A stretch of 64,000 bases of DNA from an uncultured Schlesneria sp. (lineage in GTDB: Bacteria; Planctomycetota; Planctomycetia; Planctomycetales; Planctomycetaceae). The notes below the pieces were generated by a model. It did no database searches and was not told the origin of the DNA. It saw nothing but the letters and a program-made list of their open reading frames with translations. The translations under genes and the position numbers were made by a program. Of the stretch, positions 37,811 through 47,792 are shown piece after piece. Location of the stretch: the NCBI GenBank assembly GCA_903871875.1, contig CAIQIR010000106.1, positions 1 to 64,000 of the forward strand. Direction: 5' to 3'. How positions within the stretch are numbered: the stretch's first letter is position 1; every line of letters begins with the position of its first letter.

Positions 37811-39277
37811 TCAGTGCAGATCTAATCCCGTCAACAGTTTCTCGATGGCATCCGCTCGATGAGCGACTTCCAGGACGCTACGGCGGATTTCTTCGGGGTC
37901 GACTGTCGACAACGGATAATTGTCCACCATGACAAACACCGCTTCTCCTTCGATTTCGGCGATTGCCAAAGCTCCGTGCAGGATTTCAGAGTTCAGCCTC
38001 AAGGCCGGTTCAAAATAAACCGAAAGTGCCGGACAACACACGCTGGAAATTCTCAACAGTCGATCGGCGGCTGCATGATCGCTGGGTTCGACGAACGCCG
38101 TCTGATGGCGCCCCCCGGAAAACGTCAGATCAATCCGATAACGGTGACCTTGCCGCTTCCAACGAATATCCGGGTGATTCGCGAACGCTTTCTGCAGCAA
38201 GCTCTCGAGATCCTCGAATTGTCCCAAGACTGCTTCCAGTAATTGGACGGCTTCAATCCCAGATTGAGGACGGTTTTGGACTGCCTTGGCGAGCAACATC
38301 GTCGCACACTCCGCCATTTCCATGGGGATCGCGCTTTGAAACGAACGGAAGCTGGGTAGCGGGTCATGTACCACGCTTTGAATCAATTCGTTCAATGAAT
38401 CTCCTGCAAAGGGCAATTGGCCGGTCAGCAAGTAAAAATAACAGACGCCCAGCGCGTAAACGTCACTGGCCGTCGTCGTCGGATGATGTTCAAACAATTC
38501 CGGAGCCATAAAGGGCGGCGTGCCGACGAATTCCCATGCTTGATCGTCCTTTGAATTGACGACCACCCGTTTTGCCAGTCCAAAGTCGGTGATTTTGGGC
38601 ACGCCCTGATGCGTTAGCATGACGTTGTCCGGCTTCAAATCGCGATGCAGGATTCCCGCCGTGTGGGCGGCCGCCAAACCCTCGGCGATTCGCAACGTGA
38701 GCGCCGTGGCCCGCACGGGCGTCTGCGGACCTTCATCGTCCACCAACTCTCTGAGTGACCGACCGGCAACAAATTCCATCTCCAGGAAGTGATAGTGTCG
38801 TTCCTCGCCGATCGCATGAATTGTCACAATATTGGGATGATTCAAAGCGGCGGCCGCTTGCCCTTCATTCATGAAACGAGCCACATAGGCGGGATCGCGA
38901 GCGGCGAGCGATGGGGGCAGGATTTTGAGCGCGCATTTGCGATGCAGATCTCGATGTCTTGCGAGATAAACGCGGCCCATCGCACCTGCACCCAACAGAG
39001 CGTCGCACGTATAAACACCCAGTTGTTGCCCAATCAGCTCGTCGACTTCGTTCGCCATCGATGCCTTGGGACCGTCGCTCGTCAACGGTACGTCTGATGC
39101 CGCCGGTTGCCGGAACTCTGTTTCACCGTTGTGGTCGGCCGAGACTTTGATCGAATGACCACAGCTCGGACAGGTTGCGACCGGCCGCTCGGGGACGAAC
39201 GAAAACTGACATTGGGGGCAAAACGCCGCCGTAAATAGTCGCGTGTTTCGGCCAGGATGACAGGTCTCGTCGCTCAT
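37811..39277 (-). CDS. Soluble serine/threonine protein kinase with zinc ribbon
   Basis: The 488-residue product has an N-terminal four-Cys zinc ribbon (Cys20, 23, 36, 39), then a Hanks-type kinase domain (about 88-350): glycine loop GAGAMGRVY at 97-105, Lys118, HRDLKPDN with Asp213, DFGLAK at 231-236 and GTPPFMAPE. The remaining 125 residues form an alpha/beta domain (IRWKRQGHRYRIDLTFSGG, ALAIAEIEGEAVFVMVDNYPL) that looks like the YbjN or type III secretion chaperone fold; that resemblance is inference. No membrane segment is seen, unlike many bacterial kinases of this class, so it is cytoplasmic. Targets are unknown. Confidence 0.92.
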   Translation of the reverse strand: MSDETCHPGRNTRLFTAAFCPQCQFSFVPERPVATCPSCGHSIKVSADHNGETEFRQPAASDVPLTSDGPKASMANEVDELIGQQLGVYTCDALLGAGAMGRVYLARHRDLHRKCALKILPPSLAARDPAYVARFMNEGQAAAALNHPNIVTIHAIGEERHYHFLEMEFVAGRSLRELVDDEGPQTPVRATALTLRIAEGLAAAHTAGILHRDLKPDNVMLTHQGVPKITDFGLAKRVVVNSKDDQAWEFVGTPPFMAPELFEHHPTTTASDVYALGVCYFYLLTGQLPFAGDSLNELIQSVVHDPLPSFRSFQSAIPMEMAECATMLLAKAVQNRPQSGIEAVQLLEAVLGQFEDLESLLQKAFANHPDIRWKRQGHRYRIDLTFSGGRHQTAFVEPSDHAAADRLLRISSVCCPALSVYFEPALRLNSEILHGALAIAEIEGEAVFVMVDNYPLSTVDPEEIRRSVLEVAHRADAIEKLLTGLDLH

Positions 39278-39542
39278 GATGTTCTGATTCGTGAAAGAAG
39301 GCTTTTACTGCTTTGTTTCATTGTGGCATGACTGGCGGGGGTTTGGCCACTTCGACCCCGACGAATAAAAAGACAATTCGTCTTTACAGCAGACGATATG
39401 ACTCTGTAAGATCGGGTCGTCAGACAACGGTTTCTCACATCGGGCCCGGACGACTTCACACGTCATCATTCGACGACATTGGCAAATCACTGGCGTCGAT
39501 TCCGATTTCTCAATTCGGCCAACAAGAATTGGAGGAAACGCC

Positions 39543-40844
39543 ATGTCGACGTTCAAGATCGCATCGATTGCCCTGTTTGTGGTCACCGCGATTCCCACCA
39601 TGACGGCGCTTTGGTGGTATCGTTCGCAGCCTCGCAACGGGATGGGGGCGCTCTTCTGTGCCCTGACCCTATTTTCCGCATTTGTGTCTTTGATCGCGAT
39701 GGCTATTTTGCCCCCGCTGTTGTTGATCCCCCTGATCTTGGCCGTCGTGTTTCTCTTCTGCCGGGCTCGTGGCATCGCGTCGAGAAAAGCCCGGTCGTTG
39801 ATTGTCTCTGCGGCGTTCGCGATGGATTTGGGATTTCTGAGCTGGTGGGGCGGGATTGCCTGGGGGTTGAACGAACAGCTCAGGAAATATCCTTTGATTT
39901 CGTTGTCGGATCGTCTGGAGTATGAACGCGACGTTCGTGCGACACTCGATTTCAGCCCGTTTCAATACGCTCCAGGGTTTCTCGCGAGTCCCGATCGGAT
40001 CAACCAATCGAGCCTCCCAATTGCTAAGAATGTCTCACTGACCAACCTGCATCGTTTGGAAGAAGAGATCTATGACGCAGCCCAACGCGACGCGGCGTTT
40101 CGTCGTTATCGAACGTTGAGTTCGTTGCTGCACGCCCATCACAACACCGAATTGCAATTCATCATGTCGGCCGGTTTCGGCAGAATGCGAACGTTCGACA
40201 TGCCCTACCGATATTGGCGATTGGATCTTCCCGAATCGCCGCTGTTGCCGTCGGAGCATCCCCAAGACCGTCCTTCAATCACCGCTCCCGATGAGTGGCT
40301 GCTGACGCAGGGAAAACAATATCAGCCTTGGCATGAACAAAACTTGATCCTCTTTCTTAGTCCCCGGACACTGGGGCTTGTGGGATTTGAAAACATGCAA
40401 AACCGTCCAGATCTGTCGCAGGTGGTCGGGTTTCAGGAGCATGCATTTCGTTCCAAGATTGAGCCGCCATCACGGATCGCGGAAACTGACGGTCACTGGA
40501 AATTCGACGTTGTCTCGTTGGTCAGTCTGCTGAAGCATCGGCCGGCAGCAGTTTATCTCAGCGACAATCTGCCGAATATGAAAGAGCTTGCGACGGCACA
40601 AACGCGACGACTCGATGATTTCGAAACCTCCGCTCTTGAACAGCTGGATCGCGGTGAAGAACTGATCGCCTGTGGTGGGACCGATCAGATTCGGATGGTC
40701 GGTGCCATCCGTGCCGCTTTCCAGTGTCTCGAATGCCATCAAGTCCCGCGCGGTACCCTTCTCGGAGCGTTTTCCTATCGACTCAGCCGGTCGTCGGACG
40801 ATTCCTCGGAACGATCCGAGCCGATTATTCTTTCGGGGCACTAA
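39543..40844 (+). CDS. Membrane protein with C-terminal CxxCH motif
   Basis: I do not recognise this 433-residue protein. Four hydrophobic segments occupy about 5-24, 35-54, 55-73 and 80-106. The basic loops suggest that the long C-terminal part lies outside the cytoplasmic membrane. Near the end there is a single CLECH motif (Cys395, Cys398, His399), the pattern for covalent heme c attachment, within AFQCLECHQVPRGTLLGAFSYRL. Another soluble stretch includes LSPRTLGLVGFENMQNRPDL. A GGAGG lies 6-7 bases before the ATG, and a terminator follows 10 bases after the stop. Whether the motif holds heme needs chemistry. Confidence 0.78.
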   Translation: MSTFKIASIALFVVTAIPTMTALWWYRSQPRNGMGALFCALTLFSAFVSLIAMAILPPLLLIPLILAVVFLFCRARGIASRKARSLIVSAAFAMDLGFLSWWGGIAWGLNEQLRKYPLISLSDRLEYERDVRATLDFSPFQYAPGFLASPDRINQSSLPIAKNVSLTNLHRLEEEIYDAAQRDAAFRRYRTLSSLLHAHHNTELQFIMSAGFGRMRTFDMPYRYWRLDLPESPLLPSEHPQDRPSITAPDEWLLTQGKQYQPWHEQNLILFLSPRTLGLVGFENMQNRPDLSQVVGFQEHAFRSKIEPPSRIAETDGHWKFDVVSLVSLLKHRPAAVYLSDNLPNMKELATAQTRRLDDFETSALEQLDRGEELIACGGTDQIRMVGAIRAAFQCLECHQVPRGTLLGAFSYRLSRSSDDSSERSEPIILSGH

Positions 40845-41349
40845 ACGCCGTTCAAAAATCCGCTACTGCGGATTTTTCCGATTCGGCACAAGGATCCGAA
40901 TGCAAGCACTTTTTTGAGCGCCGTGCGCGACGCGTCGGCCGAAAGAGGTGATCGCGGTCTGGCACACGACTTCTTTTCCCGCGGTAACTGCGTCAACTCA
41001 AGTTGGCAGAGCCGTCATGCGGATTTGCCTCGGTGGGCGATTTGCGTACCTCGTGCAGATCGTCGCCGGGGCGGTGCAGCCCGTTCGTAGATAGGTTCGC
41101 ATGGCCAGCGACCACACCGCCAGCCGCTTTAACTCTGGCGTTCGAGGGATTTGTAGCGGTATTCTGTACGGCCCGCACCGAGACAGATGTCCGCTTTGAT
41201 TTCAGGTGAGATGAGCCTGAATGGCTGACTGCCCCGACATGATCACGCCTTGATTCCACTCTGGTATGGTTTGCACCTGATTCAAGTGGCTCATTCACCA
41301 GTGACATCAAGACCACGCTCACCTGCCCAAACTCTGTGAGAACTTTCGA
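40845..41349. other. Intergenic region with terminator and long minus-strand open frame
   Basis: 505 bases. The terminator at 40854-40877 lies at the left. The minus strand is open for 366 bases (40993-41358), but the product looks like no protein family and its DNA has features of a structured RNA, discussed in the findings. I do not call a gene. Confidence 0.5.
40854..40877 (+). terminator. Intrinsic terminator
   Basis: Ten-base perfect stem AAAAATCCGC with GCGGATTTTT around the loop TACT, starting 10 bases after the stop at 40844. The right arm ends in five T bases, and its reverse also has a T run, so it can work on both strands. Confidence 0.75.
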
Positions 41350-44300
41350 ATGCGACATTGCTGGGTCACTGCAGTCTTGTTGAGTCTGCTTGCGTCATCG
41401 TCGTGGGCTCAGTCGCCGAACGAGGACGGATTGGCATTCTTCGAGCAGAAAATTCGGCCGGTGCTTGTGCAGCACTGTTACAGCTGTCATTCGGTCCAAG
41501 CTCAAGATGCGAAGAAGTTGCAAGGCGGCCTGTTTCTCGATTCGTCGGAAGGAACTCTCACAGGTGGCGAAAATGGCCCGGCACTGATCAAAGGAAATTC
41601 CGTCGACAGTCGGCTGCTGAAGGCGCTTAAGTACGACGGCATGGAGATGCCCCCGTCCGGAAAATTGTCGGACGAGATCATCGCCGACTTTGCGAAGTGG
41701 ATCGAGATGGGCGCTCCCGATCCTCGACACGGGGCGACACCGATCAAACCGAAGCGAGAGATTAATCTCGAAGAAGGGCGGAAATGGTGGTCATTCCAGC
41801 CCCTGCGAATTGTCGTACCTCCGTCGGGTGCAGATGGCTTGCGTCGACAGACGCCCGTCGACAATTTCATCGTGGCTGCACAGACACAACAGCAGCTGCA
41901 GCCGAATGGTCCGGCATCCAAAGAGAAACTGATCCGTCGCGCCTATTTTGATTTGATCGGCCTGCCGCCAACGCCGGAACAGATCGATGCGTTTATCCAA
42001 GAGGCCTCACCGCGCGCCTTTGAAAAAGTGATCGATGGCCTGTTGGAAAGTCCTCACTATGGCGAGAAATGGGCACGCCATTGGTTGGATGTGGCCAGGT
42101 TCGCCGAGAGTGGTGGCTACGAGTTCGACGGGTTCCGTCCCGGTGCTTACCACTATCGCGACTGGGTCATTCGGGCGATCAACAACGACTTGCCCTACGA
42201 CCAGTTCGTTCGGATGCAACTGGCCGGAGACCAACTTCAACCCGACGACTATCTCGCCGCGTCGGCCAGCGGCTTTCTTGTTGCCGGACCGTATCCCGGT
42301 CAAACCACGGTCAAGACCATCGAAGGGATTCGTTACGATCAGCTGGACGACATGCTGATGACCGTGGGCGGATCGATGCTTGGCCTGACGCTGGGTTGCG
42401 TCCGTTGTCACGATCACAAATATGATCCGCTGCAGCAAAAAGATTATTACGCCCTGGCGGCATCTTTGGCAAAAACCGAACATGGTCCACGGATGATTGA
42501 CCCCGATCCAGCGGCTACTCGGCAAGCCTGGGATCGTTATCAGCAGGCACACCAGCCTTTGGTTGCGGCCTTACAGAAATTCTCTGTCGAACAACTCCCC
42601 CAGCGGTTCGCTGCCTGGCAGTCATCGGAGCTGGCCCGACAGCCTGATGCGTCGCGGTGGCAGATCATGGAACCGGTCGCTTTGGATGCCGAACGGGCGT
42701 TCCTGAAATGGCTGCCGGGCGGTCTTGTGGTTTATGACGGCCATTTCAATCCTGGCTCGAATCTGTTCCGACGCGGTCAGCGTCGAAACGTGGGTAGTGC
42801 GGATCGCTATACGATCACGCTGAATACCTTTCAAAAGGCGATCACTTCGTTTCGCCTCGATACGTTGGCCGACAAATCTTTGCCGCAGCGGGGCCCCGGC
42901 GTGAACGGCGACGGCAGTTTTCAACTGACTGAGTTGAAAGTGATGGCACGGCCTCTCGACGGCAATCCGGCGGAGACGCCTCAGGAATTAAAACTGAAGC
43001 CCGTTTTTGCCGCCTTCGAAGACAAGGATCAACCGCTGAGCCATGCGGTGGACGGAAATCCCGAAACCGCCTGGGTCGTGCGTTCCACCGCGAAGAAAGA
43101 CAATGCCGCTGTTTTCGAGCTGGAAACACCGCTGGCTGGTTTTGCGGGTGGAACCGAATTGACGTTTGAACTGAAGTTCCGCGATCTTGGCATCGGTCGC
43201 ATGCGATTCTCGTTCAGTACAGAGCCTAACCCTGCCACATGGGCCGGTGACCTTACCCCCCAGCATGTCGGAGAGATGCGTGCGATTCTTGCCGCGAACG
43301 CCAACAAACTTCCTGATCATCAACGTGAAGCGATGGTCCGGTGGTTTAGTCCGTTCGATGTGGAAACGGCTAAGATTTATCAAGCCGTTCGCGATCAGAT
43401 CATGGCCGAACCACGTGCGGCACTGACCGAGGTCTATACGACGGTGGCTGGTGGTCAAGACGTCTATCTGCTGCGCCGCGGTGAAGTCGACAACAAGCAA
43501 GGTAAGGCAGAACCCGGATTTGTGCAGGTTCTGTTACCCACTAACGCAGCCGTTCAGCCGGCGAATGGTCAACCGGCATCATCTCCGACCGATCCTCGAA
43601 TCGCATTGTCCGACTGGATGACCAGCGTCGACCGCGGTGCCGGGCCGCTGCTGGCACGTGTCATGGTCAATCGACTGTGGCAGCATCACTTCGGCGAAGG
43701 AATCGTGGGAACGCCCAATGATTTCGGAGCGCAGGGAGAACGGCCCACTCACCCGGAACTGCTCGAATGGCTCGCGGCCCAATTCGTCAGCGGGGGTTGG
43801 AAGCTGAAGCCTCTGCACAAACAGATCATGCTGAGCGCCGTCTATCAACAGTCGCATGAAGTCTCGGCGGACAATCTGCAACGAGATCCGACCAACCGCT
43901 ATCTGTGGCACTTCCAGACCCGGCGCCTCGATGCCGAATTGATTCGCGATTCACTACTGGCGGTTGGTGGAAATCTTGATTCCAGCTTGTATGGCCCCAG
44001 TATTCTAGATCAGACACCGCGACGTAGCGTCTATCTGCGGGTCAAGCGGAGTGAACTGATTCCGATGATGACGATGTTCGACGCGCCGGAACCGACACAA
44101 AGCGTCGGCGAACGGATCAGTACCACGGTTCCCACACAATCACTGGCGATGATGAACTCTCCTTTCGTTCGTCAACAGGCCGAGAAGCTGGCCTTGCGGA
44201 TTCGTCCTGCCAAAGAGACACCATTGGCCCAGGCGGTCGATTCGGCTTATCGAATTGCCTTTGCTCGTATTCCCTCGGAAGCGGAACGAGTTCAAATGCT

Positions 44301-44421
44301 GGCCTTCATTAATGCACAGAATTCGATCATTGCGGGCGATCCCGAGACGAAGACCACACAGGCTCTTGTCGAATTCTGTCAGGTGCTGTTGTGTTTGAAC
44401 GAATTTGTTTACATCGATTGA
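41350..44421 (+). CDS. Planctomycete cytochrome-c-type protein with DUF1549 and DUF1553
   Basis: The 1023-residue product has a signal peptide (about 1-21, ending SSSWAQS). A PSCyt1 cytochrome-like domain carries CYSCH (Cys43, Cys46, His47). DUF1549 (PSCyt2) follows at about 170-380, with LIRRAYFDLIGLPPTPEQID and a second heme-type motif CVRCH (Cys350, Cys353, His354). The middle has beta-rich sequence (about 500-640) resembling a carbohydrate-binding or F5/8-type domain, and DUF1553 (PSD1) fills about 750-1010 with HPELLEWLAAQFV and HFQTRRLDAELIRDSLLAVGG. Biochemical function unknown. The next gene starts 40 bases after its stop, so they are surely one transcript. Confidence 0.92.
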   Translation: MRHCWVTAVLLSLLASSSWAQSPNEDGLAFFEQKIRPVLVQHCYSCHSVQAQDAKKLQGGLFLDSSEGTLTGGENGPALIKGNSVDSRLLKALKYDGMEMPPSGKLSDEIIADFAKWIEMGAPDPRHGATPIKPKREINLEEGRKWWSFQPLRIVVPPSGADGLRRQTPVDNFIVAAQTQQQLQPNGPASKEKLIRRAYFDLIGLPPTPEQIDAFIQEASPRAFEKVIDGLLESPHYGEKWARHWLDVARFAESGGYEFDGFRPGAYHYRDWVIRAINNDLPYDQFVRMQLAGDQLQPDDYLAASASGFLVAGPYPGQTTVKTIEGIRYDQLDDMLMTVGGSMLGLTLGCVRCHDHKYDPLQQKDYYALAASLAKTEHGPRMIDPDPAATRQAWDRYQQAHQPLVAALQKFSVEQLPQRFAAWQSSELARQPDASRWQIMEPVALDAERAFLKWLPGGLVVYDGHFNPGSNLFRRGQRRNVGSADRYTITLNTFQKAITSFRLDTLADKSLPQRGPGVNGDGSFQLTELKVMARPLDGNPAETPQELKLKPVFAAFEDKDQPLSHAVDGNPETAWVVRSTAKKDNAAVFELETPLAGFAGGTELTFELKFRDLGIGRMRFSFSTEPNPATWAGDLTPQHVGEMRAILAANANKLPDHQREAMVRWFSPFDVETAKIYQAVRDQIMAEPRAALTEVYTTVAGGQDVYLLRRGEVDNKQGKAEPGFVQVLLPTNAAVQPANGQPASSPTDPRIALSDWMTSVDRGAGPLLARVMVNRLWQHHFGEGIVGTPNDFGAQGERPTHPELLEWLAAQFVSGGWKLKPLHKQIMLSAVYQQSHEVSADNLQRDPTNRYLWHFQTRRLDAELIRDSLLAVGGNLDSSLYGPSILDQTPRRSVYLRVKRSELIPMMTMFDAPEPTQSVGERISTTVPTQSLAMMNSPFVRQQAEKLALRIRPAKETPLAQAVDSAYRIAFARIPSEAERVQMLAFINAQNSIIAGDPETKTTQALVEFCQVLLCLNEFVYID

Positions 44422-44461
44422 GCGACGTCGTCGTCATCTCACTCTTGCAGGATCCGTTGTT

Positions 44462-45916
44462 ATGGCTCACGAGAATTCAATGAATGGAATTGCCTTGCCG
44501 GCACGACGTCAGTTCCTGCAGCGCGCGGGACTCGGCTTCGGCTCGCTGGCCTTGGCGAGCATGCTCCATCAAGAATCGAACGCCGCACCGAGCGTCGGTG
44601 GTGACCCGCTGGCACTGCGTTCACCGCACTTTCCGGCGAAGGTGAAGTCGATCATCTGGTTGTTCATGACGGGTGGCCCGTCCCAAGTCGATACTTGGGA
44701 CTACAAACCGGAATTGCAAAAGCGGGACGGCCAGGATCTGGCCGGGTCCGATCCGAAAACCGGCTTTTTCACGACTAGCGGCAAATGTCTGAAGTCGCCG
44801 TTTGAATGGAAACAACATGGTGAATCGGGATCGTGGGTCTCGGGAATCTTTCCCCATCTGTCTCAACACACCGACAAGATGTGCTTCCTGCACTCGATGC
44901 ACCTGAAACAGAACAATCACGCGCCAGCCTCGATCGAGTTGATGTGTGGCACGAACCGACCTGGTCTGCCGGCCTTAGGGGCCTGGATGACGTACGGCCT
45001 GGGTTCGATGAATGAAGATCTGCCGTCCTATGTGGTGCTGCACGATACTCGTCCACGCGGCGATGACCAGATCTGGTCGGCCGGTTTTCTGCCCAAGACC
45101 TATCAGGCACTGTCGCTCGACGCGCGCCGCAAAGAGGCGGTCGATAATTTGTTGCGGGATAGTAAGCACAGCGACGCGCAGCAACGGGCACAACTCGATT
45201 TGATCCGTCAGTTCAACAATGAGCATGCGGCCAGTCGGCCTTCTCAAGTTGATCTGGCGGCGCGGATCAACTCGTATGAATTGGCCTATCGCATGCAAAT
45301 GGCCGCCCCTGATGCCTTGGATCTGTCCAAGGAGTCCGAGGCCACGCACAAGATGTATGGGCTCGATAATCCCGATTGCGGCACGTTTGCCAGGCAGTGT
45401 CTGCTCTCGCGGCGGCTGGTCGAACGCGGTGTTCGCTTTGTACAGATTTTCGCTGGCAAAGGAGTGAACGGAGACGGCAGCGTTAACGACGTGCCGTGGG
45501 ACTGTCACTCCGATCTGGAAACAAATCACCGTTCCTGTGGACTTTACACGGACCAGCCTGCGGCGGCCTTGCTCGCCGATCTCGACGCGCGGGGTCTGCT
45601 CGAATCCACGCTGGTGATTTGGGGCGGCGAGTTCGGACGCACGTCTGACTCTCAGGGCTCGAAAGGCCGCGACCATAATCCGAACGGTTTTACGATTTGG
45701 ATGGCCGGTGCTGGCGTCAAAGGGGGCTTTCATTACGGAGCCACCGATGAGTTCGGTTACAAAGCCGTGACGAACAAAGTCCACGTCAACGACTTGCATG
45801 CAACGCTGTTGCATCTGTTGGGACTCGAACACACCAAGCTGACCTATCGGTTCAATGGTCGCGACTACCGACTGACGGATGTGGCGGGTAACGTCATTTC
45901 GGATATTTTGGTCTAA
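44462..45916 (+). CDS. DUF1501 family Tat-exported protein
   Basis: The 484-residue product is a DUF1501 protein, distantly related to sulfatase/phosphatase folds. A twin-arginine signal is visible near the start: ARRQFLQRAGLGFGSLALA. The mature part has IIWLFMTGGPSQVDTWDYKP, CFLHSMHLKQNNHAPASIELM, then LVIWGGEFGRTSD and GRDHNPNGFTIWMAGAGVKGG, which are family motifs. ATG 44462 fits the Tat signal; a longer frame from 44405 overlaps the previous gene. It is paired with the preceding PSD1 gene, a usual arrangement in planctomycetes. No catalytic role has been shown to my knowledge. Confidence 0.92.
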   Translation: MAHENSMNGIALPARRQFLQRAGLGFGSLALASMLHQESNAAPSVGGDPLALRSPHFPAKVKSIIWLFMTGGPSQVDTWDYKPELQKRDGQDLAGSDPKTGFFTTSGKCLKSPFEWKQHGESGSWVSGIFPHLSQHTDKMCFLHSMHLKQNNHAPASIELMCGTNRPGLPALGAWMTYGLGSMNEDLPSYVVLHDTRPRGDDQIWSAGFLPKTYQALSLDARRKEAVDNLLRDSKHSDAQQRAQLDLIRQFNNEHAASRPSQVDLAARINSYELAYRMQMAAPDALDLSKESEATHKMYGLDNPDCGTFARQCLLSRRLVERGVRFVQIFAGKGVNGDGSVNDVPWDCHSDLETNHRSCGLYTDQPAAALLADLDARGLLESTLVIWGGEFGRTSDSQGSKGRDHNPNGFTIWMAGAGVKGGFHYGATDEFGYKAVTNKVHVNDLHATLLHLLGLEHTKLTYRFNGRDYRLTDVAGNVISDILV

Positions 45917-46461
45917 ATGGGATGCCGAAATTCGTCCGCAACAAAATTTGAGGAAGAGTGTTTCAATACGAAGAACGTCGAACGTGACGAATCCGACGAC
46001 GGGAGCGGGGCGACTTTTGTTCGCGACGTGGGATTCTGACGGATGTTGGTGCGATCGCCGTCAAAATCTGAATTTCTTCTCGCAATTTTTTGGCCTGAGT
46101 GGAGGGGATTTTTTTTGCGTTTCACCCCGTACAGATTGTGCGACCTGAATCGGTTCCCTGAAAGTTATTGTCGTTGCGACGTGTAAGCGTCGACATACTT
46201 GACTTTACTGATGCGTTGTGGCTAGCCTGACTGCAGCGATTTCAGAAACCTTAACGCCGCCGATGATTGCCTGCCTTTGCCCTGCCGATGACTGACGGAA
46301 TTTGCTTAGCCGCGAATTTCCCCACCCGAGTTTGTGTTACCCCACGAAGTCTCCGCGCCGCAGAGTTCTTGGAAAAGATCTTTTATGCGCTGATTGTCCC
46401 TCTATCCCTGGATGACGGTCTGACTCAAACCTGATCCTCGTTAGTCCCTTGGAGATTCGAG
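45917..46461 (+). other. Intergenic region between the two DUF1501 genes
   Basis: 545 bases on the plus-strand side of the block. An eight-T run near 46109-46116 and a TTGACT at 46199-46204 are present, but no convincing -10 follows. A GGAGA lies 7-9 bases before ATG 46462. No gene is seen. The gap implies that the second DUF1501 gene has its own promoter. Confidence 0.4.
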
Positions 46462-47784
46462 ATGCCTCAAAACTGCAATCCCCAACATTTTGGTCGCCTG
46501 AACCGTCGAGGATTCCTCTCTGTGGGCATGCTCGCGGGAGCGGGTTTGACGTTGCCCCAATTGCTGCGCTGCCAATCGGCATATGGAGAGCTAAAGGACT
46601 ACAAGAACTTCGAAGGCACCGCCAAGTCGATCATTCATATCTTCATGCCGGGGGGCATGGCTCATCAGGAATCTTTCGATCCCAAGCCCCATGCTCCGAT
46701 TGAATACCGTGGTGAGATGGGTCAGGTCGCCACAAAGATCAGCGGAGAATTTTTTGGCGACACTTTGGCGAAGACCGCCCAAGTGGCCGACAAGTTGACG
46801 GTCATCCGTTCGATGACGCACGGTGAAGCGGCGCATGAACGCGGTACGCACAATATGTTCACGGGATATCGACCCAGTCCGGCGTTAGTTTATCCTTGCA
46901 TCGGATCAGTGATCAGCCACGAGTACGGTCCGCGTAACAATTTGCCGCCCTACGTCTGCATTCCCAGTGTGTCGAATGAGTTTGCCGGCAGCGGATATCT
47001 GAGTTCTGCATTCGCTCCGTTCAGCCTGGGCAGTGATCCGGCGACAAAGGGTTTCAAGGTCCGAGATCTGGATCTTCCCGGTGGTGTGGACGAAAGTCGC
47101 TTTGCCACACGACGATCGGCTCTGTCCGCAGTGAATTCCCATTTCCAGAAGAAAGAGAAATCGGACGATCTGACGGCGATGGATACTTTCTATGAACGGG
47201 CCTATAGCCTGATCAGTTCACCCGCGGCGCGCGAAGCGTTCGATATCGAAAAAGAACCAGTGGCGATTCGCGATGAATATGGTCAAAACGCTGCGGGATC
47301 TCGCATGCTGTTGGCCCGGCGACTGGTGCAAGCCGGCGTCCGGCTGGTCAATCTGACCTATGGTGGCTGGGACATGCACACCGGCATCGTGGCCGGTTTC
47401 CGCAACCAGATGCCGGCCTTCGATCAGGCCTTCTCGACTCTGATTACCGACCTCGATCGGACCGGATTGTTGAAAGAGACATTGGTCATGGTGTCGTCTG
47501 AATTCGGCCGAACCCCGAAGATCAATGCCCAGGCTGGACGTGATCACTATCCCAAGGTGTTCAGCGTTGTATTGGCGGGAGGCGGCGTCAAGGGCGGATA
47601 CATTCACGGATCGTCCAATTCGACCGCGTCTGAGCCCGAAGAATTGGCGATGGGTCCAGAAGATCTGTTTACCACCGCCTATCACTGCATGGGGATCGTC
47701 GCCGACAAAGAATTGATGGCGCCTGGCGATCGCCCAATTGAAATCGTCGATGGTGGCAAGGTCATTAAAGAACTGTTGGCCTGA
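46462..47784 (+). CDS. DUF1501 family Tat-exported protein (second copy)
   Basis: A second DUF1501 protein, 440 residues. The Tat signal reads LNRRGFLSVGMLAGAGLTLP at about 13-32. The family pattern IIHIFMPGGMAHQESFDPKP, the TVIRSMTHGEAAHERGTHN segment, MVSSEFGRTPKIN and GRDHYPKVFSVVLAGGGVKGG is intact. It is clearly diverged from the first copy, so this is not a recent duplication. The next gene starts 8 bases after its stop, which indicates coupling to the PPC-domain gene rather than to a PSD1 gene. Confidence 0.92.
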   Translation: MPQNCNPQHFGRLNRRGFLSVGMLAGAGLTLPQLLRCQSAYGELKDYKNFEGTAKSIIHIFMPGGMAHQESFDPKPHAPIEYRGEMGQVATKISGEFFGDTLAKTAQVADKLTVIRSMTHGEAAHERGTHNMFTGYRPSPALVYPCIGSVISHEYGPRNNLPPYVCIPSVSNEFAGSGYLSSAFAPFSLGSDPATKGFKVRDLDLPGGVDESRFATRRSALSAVNSHFQKKEKSDDLTAMDTFYERAYSLISSPAAREAFDIEKEPVAIRDEYGQNAAGSRMLLARRLVQAGVRLVNLTYGGWDMHTGIVAGFRNQMPAFDQAFSTLITDLDRTGLLKETLVMVSSEFGRTPKINAQAGRDHYPKVFSVVLAGGGVKGGYIHGSSNSTASEPEELAMGPEDLFTTAYHCMGIVADKELMAPGDRPIEIVDGGKVIKELLA

Positions 47785-47792
47785 ACCTTTTC

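Noticed and set aside
46199-46227. Promoter for the second DUF1501 gene based on TTGACT
   Set aside because: No acceptable -10 box lies at 16-18 bases; planctomycete promoters differ from the consensus, so I cannot support it.
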